64,000 nucleotides of DNA from Crotalaria pallida. Lineage: Eukaryota > Streptophyta > Magnoliopsida > Fabales > Fabaceae. The translations under genes and the position numbers were made by a program. The notes under the pieces were generated by a model, which was not told the DNA's origin, made no database searches, and worked only from the letters and a program-made list of their open reading frames with translations. Below, piece after piece: positions 23,111 through 36,200 of the stretch. The DNA is taken from NCBI GenBank assembly GCA_037953625.1, contig CM075649.1:107141290-107205289 (forward strand). The letters run 5' to 3'. Position 1 is the first letter of the stretch. Each line of letters opens with the position of its first letter.

Positions 23111-23714
23111 AATGAACCTTAAGGTAGTTGATATAAATAATAAATAAAGTATATGAATGAATGAAATGAACCCACTAGGTGATTTTGTGATTTTATGTGA
23201 AGATGAAAATATTGTTAATAAGTTAAGTATGAAAATAAAGAAAATGAAACCACTTGGATGTTTGTGATTATATGTGCATATGATTGGTGTGATTATGTTT
23301 GAAAGATGTTATGTGTGTTGAAGTGTATGTTTAACTAGTGATGCAACCAATTAAAGAAAAGATATAAATTAGATATGTTAAATGTGTAATGTTTGAATGA
23401 TGGTGTTGAGTTAAGATGTATGAATTGTAGGGTTGAAATGAATGTAAGTATTATTAATTGTGTTAATTATTATAAGGAAATGATGATTTTGGAAATGATT
23501 CTGCATGTGGTGATTGAATGTTTGAAATAACTTGGAGTTAAATGTGTAACCTTGGATAGTAAAATGAACGGTGATAAGCTATGAAGAAAAGAAAGTGTTT
23601 GTGTATGTGATGAATGTATGAGTAATTGATGATGATAATAGTACAAAGAAACTTTAAGTAATAATAAAAGAAAAGGGAAGTAAGATAATAAGGATGACAA
23701 TGAATCAATAGGCC

Positions 23715-24185
23715 GGCGCATGTTAGATCGTATGATCTGGTCATGAGACCCTGTACCCAAATAATAAAACGGTAACTAGCACAGGTTAGATCGTAAGATC
23801 TGGTCATGAGACCCTGTGGCTAAATAATAAAAGAGAAACTGACACGGGTTAGATCGCAAGATCTGGTCATGAGACCCTGTGGCAGAAAAATAGAAGGAAA
23901 CTGGTGCAGGTTAGATCATATGATCTGGTCATGAGACCCTGTAGCCAATTAATAAAAAAGAAGATAACGAGAATAAACTGGTGTAGGTTAGATCGTATGA
24001 TCTGGTCATGAGACCCTGTAGCCAATTAATAAAAAGGAAGATAATGAGAATAAACTGGTGCAGGTTATATCGTATGATCTGGTCGTGAGACCCTGTAGCC
24101 AATTAATAAAAAAGAAGATAACGAGAATAAACTGGTGCAGGTTAGATCATATGATCTGGTCATGAGACCCTGTAGCCAATTAATA
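23715..24185 (+). repeat. Tandem array of about seven 62-78 bp units in LTR fragment B
   Basis: The phrase gatctggtcatgagaccctg recurs at 23734, 23798, 23860, 23922, 23999, 24077 and 24153. Units hold short palindromes (AGATCATATGATCT, GGTCATGAGACC), and some have weak outer arms (cacagg with cctgtg). Its place in the LTR corresponds to the hairpin array at 55518-55930. Confidence 0.88.
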
Positions 24186-24499
24186 AGAAGTAAAATAATA
24201 AATGGGAGATAAATAGAAACATACGTACAAATGAGTCGAAACGGTAATAACAAAAAATAAGAACATGGAAAAGAGAACAAATAAGGAAAGTATGTGTAAA
24301 CTGATTAGAAAAGATTATGTGTTTAGTTATGTAGTTTACGTCGTGACTTAGTTATGATAAGTGCACGAGACATAGTTTATTGCTATGCTTTTTTGAAACT
24401 ATTTTCCTAAGTTCTGTGTAATTCTACCCTTCTTGTTGTTTTTGTATACAGGTACAGATGCGGAGCTTACACTATTACAGGCCGAGAAGGAATAATAAC

Positions 24500-24514
24500 C
24501 TCCACCACGTGGAG
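24500..24514 (+). repeat. Hairpin CTCCAC-CAC-GTGGAG
   Basis: Six-base-pair stem with a three-base loop, 303 bp before the LTR end and just after GGCCGAGAAGG. It is the counterpart of 21023-21041 and 55065-55083. Confidence 0.8.
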
Positions 24515-24810
24515 TGTAACTTAAATTATGAGAGGACTGTAGATGTTTTAAGTTTAAGTCAGCGTAATTTTGATTCTAAAATGTTTCACTATTTGTACGC
24601 CCTAAAATTTGTATTATTTGTATCAGGGCATTAGTGATAGGATGGCTATAACTTAGATATAATTTTATGTTTTAAATATTCTGGACTGACAGGTATTTAG
24701 GAAAAATATTTTTGGAAAGTCCGAAAAACATAGGAAACTCTGTCGAATTTTAAAAGAAATTTTCAAGTACTTAATTAATCAATCCTAGTTTAACTAATTA
24801 ACTGTGAGGG

Positions 24811-26630
24811 TGTGACACCCACGTTTCTCTTAAACGTGTCTCAAGCTTAATAAATAACTTATGCGATATTCCCGAAATAATCGTGTACATTCACTGAATG
24901 TATTTTACTAACTATTAGGGCATATCCACGTTCCTTAAACGTGTCTCATCAGTTTGTAAACCACAACGTTACTCCTAGAGTATACGCCCACGTTCCCTGA
25001 ACGTGTCTCAAACTGGTCTATCAAATCAACCTAATATCCAACTTTTTTCATTATGCATGCATGCCATCATGTCGTTATGAATTAGGTTGATCCATAATCT
25101 TATTCATTTCAAGTATAATAAGTCCAAATATCCAAAACAACATAAACCCATTGCTGTTTGAGAAAATATTGATGATTTGGTGGTTTTTAACTTTTCTAAC
25201 CCTTGGTAATTGATTATTGTTTCCTAATAATCGATTACTCTGTTGAATTTCAAATTTTGGTTTCAGTTTCAACGAGGTAATCGATTACTCATGCCTGGTA
25301 ATCGATTATCACGACTGCAGAAAACACACTAAAACTGGTTTTGACACACCAAACTCATCAATACTCACTTTTAACCAAAATCAACCTCAAACACCATAAT
25401 TATGACTTGTCTATGCCATCAATTTTACATCAAACACATTCATTCCAATAATCACATCAATTATGCATAATTTCACAATTTGAACAACTCAACATACCAA
25501 AACTCAATCTAGAGCATTTCAATCCAATTAAACCATTTCCATAGCATCTATATGCATAATTAAACTGCTTGTCTAAATCAATTATAAACATCAAATTGGC
25601 CTCCAAGCTAGAAAACCATTTCAACTTAGCCCTTGAACCTCTTGGTGGTCCACCCTATATTCTAACTCAATTACAATCCATTCTAGCAAATGTAAAGCTT
25701 CTCCCTTACCTCTTAGAAGCTTTTAAGATAAGTCTCAAGTCTGAAAATGTCCAAAATCCACTACATCAATTCACCACTTTATGTCCAAGTTCAGTTTCGG
25801 GTATGCATGTTCATCAGATAATTTGATATGGCAAATGGGCATGAAAATTAACAAAAAAAAGGTCTATAACGAATCTTTGCCATACCTACTTTTAAGATAA
25901 AGCAGGTTTGATTACGATTGATAACTTGTGCTTACCACAATCGAAGCCTAAAGTTAGCTACTCGAGTCTGAAAGCTCTGTTTCCAATTTCTATACCTCGA
26001 CTTTGTAGACCTAGAACTCACAGCACAAACCACCTCAGCTCACAAACTTGGTATCAAATTAAAGGTCGTTTTGCAAGCTTTACAATGGATAAGGCTTGCT
26101 CGGTGTTTCGGTTTGTGGAAGGAAAACGAAGGCGAAGAAGAAGGCTTTGCGTATCGAAGCAAAACAGAGGTTTAGAGTTTAAAGACCCAATTTCTTCAAC
26201 CAAGACTCGAATTTATAGTCCCCAATTCGATTCATGCGTGACGACACACGTCCTTCACTGTTTCCAAACGTGTTTAAGTGTTAATCCTTGGTTTTAAACG
26301 CGTTTTGAGTTATCAAACGCAATACCCAGCTTCTACAGCATCATGGTAATCGATTATCATATCGTGGTAATCGATTACCACGTTCAGTTTTTCAAATATT
26401 TATATTTTATTGATCTTCCCTCCAAAAACCTTTTCAATATTTCACTTTAGGACCTACCAAGGACCAAACAGCAAAAGTGCCACTTTTTCACACCAAAATC
26501 ATTTTCCAATAATTTTCATTCATTAATAACTTGTACAAACACTAATAACAAACAAGACTAATTATTTTTCACATAATTAATTTTGTTTCATAATTTTTTT
26601 AGTTCGGGAATTAAAATTCGGGGTGTTAAA
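24811..26630 (-). repeat. LTR remnant C (gypsy-type, minus strand) with TAATCGATTA words
   Basis: In minus orientation it starts near 26630 (AACACCCCGAATTTTAATTCC, terminus degraded) and ends GGGTGTCACA at 24811. It shares a run of segments with the solo LTR 39278-42877, for example aactcaacataccaaaa, ggcctccaa..agcccttga and the U3 end, so both are one family; this copy lacks the middle. TAATCGATTA or close variants occur at 25200-25310 and 26345-26382. Three cacgttcc..aacgtgtctca repeats lie at 24820-25010. It abuts LTR fragment B at a shared terminal sequence. Confidence 0.7.
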
Positions 26631-27123
26631 AAAAACCACTTTAAGTACTTATATTTAGGGACAAAAAGTAAGTGTTTTGCAAAAGTATAAATGTTTCTAT
26701 AAATTCATATATAGCCAAAAAAAAATTAAAAGGCATAAAAAAAAAAAGTTACGACAGAGGCAGCAAAACTTATTAAGAAATGTTTCTAGAAAGGATTGAC
26801 TACATTAGCTAACAGTTAGTATGAAACAAATTCATAATAAAAAACCAATAATGGAGATAACATAGATAAATGTACGGTAAGAGATCTCTTACGCGACGCG
26901 GGTGGATCTCTTAAAAAAAATTCATAAAAAATGTTTCTAGATATGGCAACATAGAATCTACTATTAAGAATTTGTTTCTAGAAAAGTGTTAACGTAGGAA
27001 ATAAGTGAACTGGCTACATACTAAATTTGTCATTTGCAAAGAATGCTTGTATTAGAAACCCTATTGTAATTGACTTGGTCACCTCACACCTCTATCCTCA
27101 TCATGCGACAAATAGTGTCTGCT
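26631..27123. other. Unique AT-rich upstream region of the ABCG gene
   Basis: Between the LTR remnant and the TATA box. No frame, repeat or RNA gene is recognised. The phrase atgtttctaga recurs at about 26783 and 26930. It probably holds the proximal promoter. Confidence 0.5.
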
Positions 27124-27133
27124 TATATATAAA
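27124..27133 (+). promoter_or_regulatory. Putative TATA box of the ABCG gene
   Basis: TATATATAAA lies 136 bp before the chosen ATG. Transcription would start near 27155-27165, giving a leader of about 110 bases that is free of upstream ATGs close to the start. Confidence 0.55.
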
Positions 27134-27268
27134 TGTGAATACCAAAGTCATTTCCATTATCATTTTTTTTTACGTTTTAACAAGGAACGCCATTTCCTTC
27201 CTCTTCAACTCTCTCTTGCTTGAAACTTAGGGAGAGAGGAAGAATTGAAGAACCTTCAGCATTTAACA

Positions 27269-30200
27269 ATGGTGCTCTTAGATTACGATATGACTTCTGA
27301 TGCTGGAAGGGAATCGTTTACAAGGGCATCTAATGCTGATTGGGTGGAGGAAGATGAAGAAGAGCTTCAAATGGCTGCACTCCTCAGATTGCCTACAGAG
27401 AAACGTGCCAACCTGGCATTGGTGAGGAACTCATCTTCAATTTCTAGATCAGAATCTAGGAATCGGAAGAACAAAAGGGAGCAAATTGATGTTAGAAAGT
27501 TGAGCAAGTTGCATCGTGAACGCGTTGTTAAGGATGCTTTGGCTACCAATGATCAAGATAATCACAAGCTCCTTTCAGCTATTAAGGAACGCTTCGACAG
27601 GTAATAATCTTAGGATAAATGCTTTTTTTGAAAAGAAAAAAAAGGCAAATATTTCTTTTGTGAGAGCATATTTATCGGATTTCTGCTCGAGCTTGCTAAT
27701 ATTTACGTTCTCCAATTTTAACATTGAGCTAATTTTTAAGAATCTTATGACAAATGAATGATTTCATTGTCTTCACGTATGTATGTTATTGAAAAAAAAA
27801 AAATCTTTATTTTTATTATTTTTCAGATAATTTTCCTCAGCAAATGTAAGATTTTTGTTACTAAAGTAACATTACATGTCATGCCATGTCCTCGACTAAA
27901 AAAAATGATGAGTATGTTAATTACTATGTAGCTTGTTTTGCTAATATAGAGTTTTATGACATTTTTTGTTACTAATCATAAAATCAATTATGACTCCTAA
28001 ATTACATTGGAGCATAAGCAACTGTTAATAGTATTGATATTCCGAAATTGATTATGAGCTAACTCACCGCAAAACCAAACATGCACTTATTATTTTTGAA
28101 CTTCTACTACACTCTTATTTCAATGTTATAAAAGTTATATGTTACTCTTTCACAAGTTTTTTTTAATATATATAAGTTTTTATAAAAAGAAATAATGCAA
28201 CATTAATTATGATTTTTATAATTTTACCTTCAATTATTGTAGATAGATTGTATGGGGAATCAATTATATTATATATAGATACTAAAAGGAAAAACAGAAA
28301 AAAAATACATGTATATACCCAAATAAAAGTATTAATACACTTTTGAATGTATGTGCAATAACCTTAAAAGATTTACGACGGGAGCATGACGTAATTGGAT
28401 TTTCATTTCCTGAAAATGTAACATTTTGCATGTACTCTATGTGATTTTGCAATTAAATTACTGTGTTGCTGAATGCAAAAGGGTTGGACTGGAGGTGCCA
28501 AAAGTTGAAGTAAAGTACAGAAACTTGACAATTGGAGCTGAAGTTCAGATAGGGTCAAGAGCTCTGCCAACCTTGCTTAATTACGCGCGAGATAGCCTTG
28601 AGGTTGATACCTTATATACACTACGTACTCCTATATCTATATATTATGTTGTAACTTTTAATAATGCTTGATTGTTGTTGATCACAATGGTAAGAGAGAA
28701 AATAGATGATGCACCGATAGTGTAAAGTTTTTTTTACAATATCAATGTATCATTCATCATTTAAGTGTTTATTGTCGTTGACTTTCAAATACAAGTAATA
28801 CAAATGAATAATGAATGATGAACTAATATTGTAAAAAACGTTATACTATCAATAATGCACATCCATTAATCTCACGCTAAAATGCAAATTGATTCACATT
28901 TCTTGTCGTGGTGGTGCCATCCAGGGTTTCGCAGCTGGCTTGAGGATAACTCGCCCTAAAAGACATTCTTTGACCATTTTGAATAATATCAACGGCGTAA
29001 TCGAACCTGGAAGGTAGTGTGTTACTATGTTTTTATCTCTTCTTTCAAACTTCTGTCAAGTGTTGTTCGTCACGTTATGTATTATTCATTATAATCTGTT
29101 AAGTCGTTTTTTGGTTTTTGATAAAAGTCGTTTTCAATTAAATTACACAAACTAATAAAATTAATTAAATTTAGTTTTTCTCTTCCATTTCTTTAAAATA
29201 ACTTCACATTAAAATTTTACTTTTCATTTAATATAAATGTATTTCATGATTAGTGGTCGTCAAATTAACAAACTTATAATTTAAACCCTCTATTTTACCG
29301 ATTAATAAAAGTAATGTTAATTAAAGCATTTTAATAAAAGCAAATAAAAAAATATTTTACAAATAATTTGTAAAATAATTTAAAAAATTACCTACCAAAT
29401 CCTTTCATAAAGTGACCTAGCTGTAACAAGGGTGAAAGCCTGAGAGGAGTATTTAACCCCTAACTAGTATTGATAGTGAATAACGCATGTACTATCTTTT
29501 TTTTTTTATATCAACAACACATGCTATTTTAATGTGTAATGTTATAATTCAAAAAAAGAGCTGTTTAATAGAGAAAGTATACACTGAGCATGAACTCGAC
29601 TTTAACTGGTGTTGCGTAGGATGACATTGTTGTTAGGACCTCCAGGATCAGGCAAAACTACTTTACTTAAAGCTCTTGCGGGAAAGCTGGATAGCAACCT
29701 CAAGGTTGGTACTTAATAATATGCAATCATTCATGAGCTAGCATTACCAATGTTCTGAGTTTTCGAGAGGAAATATTTCTTCTTGTTTTAAATAGTTTTA
29801 ATTTGTTGAGTTTTATAGATGCATGTTGGTTATTTGAAATATATAAACTTTAATATCATTACCATCATCAAGTTTGTTTATTTGTTAGATAAAGCTAAAT
29901 TCTCATATATGATATAACATTAAAATTTTTAAGTTTGATATTAAAAAATATACTAATTTAAAAGGATAGACATGATATTCATAAAAAAATTAGTCTCTTG
30001 GCAAAGGATACCCTCCCAAAATTTTTAAAGAAAAAAAACTTTAATATTATTATAAATATTTTGGGAAACCTTGTTTAGTCAACATTTTAAATATACAAAT
30101 TTTATAACTTCTTGTATTTATCTTATATAGCGTAAAATTTTGAGTTATTCATTCCACCATTCATCAAGAATTCAAAAATTAAAAACTGGTATTGGAAGTA

Positions 30201-33200
30201 CTGGTGACGCATTTAATACTATGAAATATCAATCACAGTGCTTTCTAAGAGTACAAATTTTTTTACCAAAAAAAAAAAAAAACAAGAGTACAAATTTTAT
30301 GTGTGGATTCCTTAACGCAGAACTTATTCTTAAGTACTATACAGTATGAGTTCAATATCTGGGAAGTTGAATTCTCAGTTGCATGTCAGCATAACAAGAA
30401 TTTAGATTTTTGAAATGTTATTCATGCTTCAAAAACTTGTTCTTAACTTAGAAGGGTGATGCTATTATGTTCTGGGTTTCAATGCTCCGGCCTTTTTTTT
30501 TTTTTTAAATATAGTAAATTAAAAAATATGTATTGGGTTTTTTTTTACTGATATACATTCTATGTTATTTGGATTTGAATTTTTTTTTATTATATACTTT
30601 GTGAAACAGGTTAAAAAATTATAGAATAAATCTGCATTAAAGATTGACATATTGTAATAAATCTGCATTGAAAATTTGTACAAAAAAATATTCTAAGTAA
30701 AAAAAAAAAAAAAAGTTGTCCGGTGCATTGGAAACCCGAAGCAGCATCCACAAAACCAACTTAGAATTACAGTACACAATTTATTTCTATTATCTTTGCA
30801 GGTAGATGGCAGTATAACCTACAATGGCCATGAGCAACAAGAGTTTGTTGTTCAAAGGGCTTCTGCATATATTAGCCAAACTGATAATCATATAGCAGAA
30901 TTGACAGTGAGAGAAACTTTTGACTTTGCAAATAGATGCCAAGGTTCAAATGACGCAGGTATTTTAGCTTTCTTATAAAAAAATGTTTATTCTTTATTTT
31001 TTTTTTCTGTTTCACAATTAAATACTTTATTTCTGTTTGATTTCATAAACAGAATATGTTAAAAAGCTAGAACGATTAGAGAAGGAAAAAAACATATTGC
31101 CAAATCCAGAAATTGATGCATTTATGAAGGTTTGTCTCATCTTAACTGTCTGAAAATCATGAATAGTATATGATATATCTGCACATTCAGGGCTTTCCTA
31201 ATGTTGTGTTTGATTTTTCTTTTCTTTTATTATTTTTTTTTTACTCCACAGGCATCAACTATTGGTGGCAAGAGGCATAGTGTGATGACAGATTATGTTT
31301 TGAAAGTGCTTGGTCTTGATATTTGTTCAGATACCATTGTAGGCAATGATATGTTAAGGGGGGTCTCAGGTGGCCAAAGAAAGAGAGTTACAACAGGTGA
31401 TCTCTCTACCCTCTCTAGGAATCAGTAATTATTGCATGCTCCGGAGCCGTCATAATTTAAGATTTCAGTTATAATAATTTTATTTCTGGTACAGGGATAG
31501 CAAATTAATATAAATAATTTTAGAAACTCACATAGTTCATGCATTATGATAATTTGTTGCTTTTTTATCCAAGGAGTCTATATTAATGATGCTAGCATAG
31601 GGATCCATAAGTTTCTAGATAGTACAAAATGAATCCATATATGATGTCTGTGTATATACTAGAAGACTTAAGAAAATAAGGATTGAAGTTGAAAAGTTCT
31701 AGCAAGCAATGACATGTGCATTTTTTTCTTTCCAGGAGAAATGATTGTTGGACCAAGAAAAGCTCTATTTATGGATGAAATATCTACTGGACTTGATAGC
31801 TCTACTACATTCCAGATAGTAAAATGCATAAGAAATTTTGTTCATCAGATGGAGGCTACAGTACTTATCGCTCTTCTTCAGCCTGCACCTGAGACATTTG
31901 AGCTCTTTGATGATCTTGTGCTTCTGTCAGATGGATATGTGGTATACCAAGGCCCCAGAGAAAATGTGCTGGAGTTTTTTGAATCATTTGGTTTCAAACT
32001 TCCACCACGCAAAGGAGTGGCAGATTTTCTTCAAGAGGTATTTCTAGATTTTTGATTTTATTTTTTTTAATTTGTGAAATGATTTCTGAATTGTTATTTA
32101 ACTTGGTATTTTCATATGTCAGGTGACATCCAAAAAGGATCAAGCTCAATACTGGGCTGATTCTTCAAAGCCATATAAATTTATTTCAGTTCCAGAGATT
32201 GCAGAAGCCTTTAAAAATTCGAGATTTGGAAAGTCTATAGAGTCCATGTGTATTGCTCAATATGATAAATCAAAAAGTCATCCTTCAGCTTTGCCCAAAA
32301 CTAAATTTAGTGTATCAAATTGGGATCTCTTTAAGGCATGCTTTTCAAGAGAACTGACCTTGGTCAGCAGGCATAGATTTCTTTATATTTTCAAGACAGT
32401 CCAGGTATATGGTATATTAATTGATTAAATAATTAAATAATGATGCACTTGCACTTGTTGCTGAAAATAGTTTTCGATTCTTAACCTTTGCTAGAAAAGT
32501 TCATGAGAAGTTGGAAAGTTTCCATTCACGTTAATTTTTTACTACAACTTGGAGTAAAATCCATAATTAAATGTATGCATACTACCTCCAACACCTATGC
32601 TTTCTATTCAATACAACATGGAAACCATATTAGTATGTTGATCATACGTATAGAGTTCAATGTACCATATCTACATATGCATTTTTTGGCTATTGATTGA
32701 CAGTATCTTCTCATAATTTGATAGTTGACGATTTTCTTGTGTTTTCCAAGGTTGCATTTGTTGGATTTGTCACATGCACAATGTTCATACGGATAAGAAA
32801 TCATAAAACAGATGAGGCTAATGGCTTTCTCTATGAATCTGCGCTATTTTATGGACTGGTGCACATAATGTTTAATGGGTTATCTGAGTTATCTCTCATG
32901 ATAGGTCGGCTCCCAATCTTTTATAAACAAAGAGATAATCTATTTTATCCTCCGTGGGCATGGTCTGTAGCCTCTTGGATTATGGGGATACCTTATTCTA
33001 TTCTTGAAGCTGTTATATGGGCACTTGTTACATACTATACTATTGGATTTGCCCCTGCTCCTGGAAGGTACTTTTTTCTTTACATCCTCTTGTTTCGATT
33101 TTCTTTACATCCTCTTTGCTTTTTGTTTAATATTTCAGTTTTCTAGACTCATGCTCATTGCACTCTAATTAATATTTCAGAATGTTCCGCTTCATGCTTT

Positions 33201-36200
33201 TGCTTTTTATGGTGCACCAAATGGCATTAGGCCTCTTCAAGTTTATGGCTGCTGTTGCACGTGATATGGTTCTTGCAAATACATTTGGATCAGCTGCACT
33301 TATGCTTGTATTCTTGATGGGAGGATTTATTATCCCAAAAGGTATGCTATACCAAGAACTACTGGACAAAAGATAGACTCATGTAATGCTATGTTGGTTT
33401 AGTGATTTGGTCGTTACTCCTTCAGGTATGATTAAGCCATGGTGGATTTGGGCTTACTATTTATCACCTCTCAACTATGGACTAAGAGGGATATTAATCA
33501 ATGAATTTACTGCCACAAAATGGATGAAGGTATTTTATGCGTGCTAATTACAGTTATGCTTGCTTTGTTGTTCTTAATTGAAATAGTTGATAGAAGACTT
33601 GTGAAATTGCGGAAACTGTTTATTTTAGCATTCTGAGGTCGGCAATGGAACAGTAGGCCACAATATTCTCAGGGCAGGGAATTTGCCCACTGAAGACTAC
33701 TGGTTTTGGGTTGCATTTGGAATTTTAGTAGTTTACTCATTGATTTTCAACACCTTTGTCATCATGGCCTTGACCTACCTGAATCGTAAGTTTATAACAA
33801 TTATCTTATTTCATTTTTATTCCCTTTTAATGAATGCAGTTTCTTTTAGTATGTCATGGTTGATCTCCATGGAAATTCATTTTCACCAATTGGATACCTG
33901 TTTAATGATCCCTTTTACTTTGAATGCCACAGCACTCCAAAAGGCCAAAACAGTTCTTCTTGCTGGAGATGAGGACTCACAAAAGAGTTTAGATGTAGCT
34001 GTTAATGGATCAACAACATCTACAGGTGGGGACAACAAGGACAAGGGAATGATTCTTCCTTTTCAACCATTGACGATGACATTCCACAATGTCAATTATT
34101 ATGTTGATATGCCACGGGTGAGGGATTTGTTGTTTTGATTTCCTAATTTACTTAAAGAAAGAAAGAAAGAAAAAATATATACACCAAATTTTGAAGTGAT
34201 CAGCATGCAAATTACATGGGAATAGCATGTATTATTTGGTGATCAGGGATGTTAATAGGTTACAACCTGTTCGCCGATTATTTGCATGTTGAAAGCCGAT
34301 GCAGAAATGGAGTGCAAGCTTAGGTGTAAGAATAGCATAACTGAAACACAACTACACAAGTAGTAGGAATCATCTTTTCCCTTAACTTTATTTGAATGAA
34401 CTTGCTTTTTTCAGGAGATAAAAACTCAAGGCGTATCAGAAACGAGGTTGCAACTCTTGTCAAGTGTGAGCGGGGTATTCAGACCAGGTGTTCTTACAGC
34501 ATTGATGGGATCAAGCGGAGCTGGAAAGACTACTTTAATGGATGTGCTTGCTGGAAGGAAAACCGGAGGTTATATTGAGGGTGATATTAGAATATCTGGT
34601 TACCCAAAAGAGCAACGTACCTTCGCTAGAATAGCAGGATATGTTGAGCAAAATGACATTCATTCTCCTCAGGTGACAGTTGAGGAGTCCCTGTGGTTTT
34701 CTGCATCATTAAGGCTTTCGACGGAAGTGAGCAAAGAAAAAAAGCATGTAAGTTACTTCCCGAAACATGTTGAGCTCATTTACTTCTGTTAGAGATGTAA
34801 AATAGTTCATACCTTCACCAAACAGAATAAGCTTTCAGGAGAATTTAGATGTTGAAAGTTTCCAAAATCAATTACTGACATAGTGCCTTGTTCTACAGGA
34901 ATTTGTTGAACAAGTAATGAAACTAGTAGAGCTTGATAGTTTGAGACATGCTTTAGTTGGAATGCCTGGATCTTCTGGCTTATCAACTGAGCAGAGGAAG
35001 AGATTGACAATTGCAGTGGAGCTTGTAGCAAACCCTTCCATTATTTTCATGGATGAACCTACATCTGGACTTGATGCACGTGCAGCAGCCATTGTTATGA
35101 GAACTGTTCGCAACACTGTTGATACTGGAAGAACGGTGGTTTGTACCATACATCAACCAAGCATTGAAATATTTGAAGCATTTGATGAGGTTAGTTGTTC
35201 AGTTACTATTTTATATTCAGTTTACAATTGTGAATAAGCACCTTAAAGGGTCTAAATTTTGATTCTTCATTCCAGTTGCTTCTTATGAAACGTGGAGGAC
35301 GAGTGATATATGGAGGGAAGATTGGTACGCATTCTGATAGAATGATAAAGTATTTTCAGGTGATACTACTTTACACTTATCATTCCCGTCCATCCCCCTC
35401 TACCTTCATACAGAGAATAATCTTTGTATATCTAGCTCTTTTAAGAACTTGGAGGAGATATCAACATAAAGTTTATATTAGTTTAGAGTATAATCAGCCT
35501 TGACCTTACTATCTGTCCTAACTTGACCTTTTCTAGCATCTCTCATATTACCTAAAATGTCCTAGACTTATCTAAATCCTTCTATGAAGCAAAATTCATT
35601 TTATACATCTTGCTAGGTTGATTATATTTTAATAGTTTGAGATTTCTTTCCTACTTTTTCTCTAGAGTATCGATGGAACCTCCCCAATCCCCAGTGGCTA
35701 CAATCCAGCTACATGGATGCTTGAGGTTACCACGCCTGCTATTGAAGAGAAACTTCATGTAGACTTTGCTGAAGTCTATACAAAGTCTGAGCAATTCAGG
35801 TTAGTTTTATTTGTTTTGTTCATCTGCTCCATTGGATAATAGATATATGGTTTATAATAATAACAGAAGATCACTTTTTTCTTTAGGCAAATAAAAGTCA
35901 TGAGAATTCGATCTTTCTTATAGAATGATTGTTTTCCTTGTATGGTTAATGATTTTATGCCACATTGTTACCTCAGGGGTGTGGAAGATTCTATTAAGCA
36001 ATATGCACAACCTCCGGATGGCACAAAACCATTGAAGTTTGACACATTATATTCGCAAACCACATGGTCACAATTTGTCAAGTGTTTATGGAAACAAAAT
36101 CTTGTGTACTGGAGGAGTCCACCATATAATGCAATGAGGATGATATTCACAATACTTAGTGCTGTGATGTTTGGAACCATATTTTGGGACATTGGTCAAA

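Larger units (their letters stand above)
22818..24817 (+). repeat. LTR fragment B (gypsy-type, plus strand)
   Basis: Contains leader-like DNA (22818-23010), a GAGGTAAGAAGG..GTATTACCTC segment shared with the minus strand of 56820-56880, (AT)n at 23071-23107, a tandem array (23715-24185), and an end (24400-24817) homologous to the minus strand of 54758-55130. It ends GTGAGGGTGTGACA. The start is missing, apparently displaced by the CACTA element. It belongs to the same LTR group as 54758-63828 but is diverged. Confidence 0.72.

Noticed and set aside
23715..24185. Regularly spaced repeats resembling a CRISPR array
   Set aside because: Plant nuclear context, spacers are themselves repeated, and no cas genes; it is a tandem repeat within an LTR.
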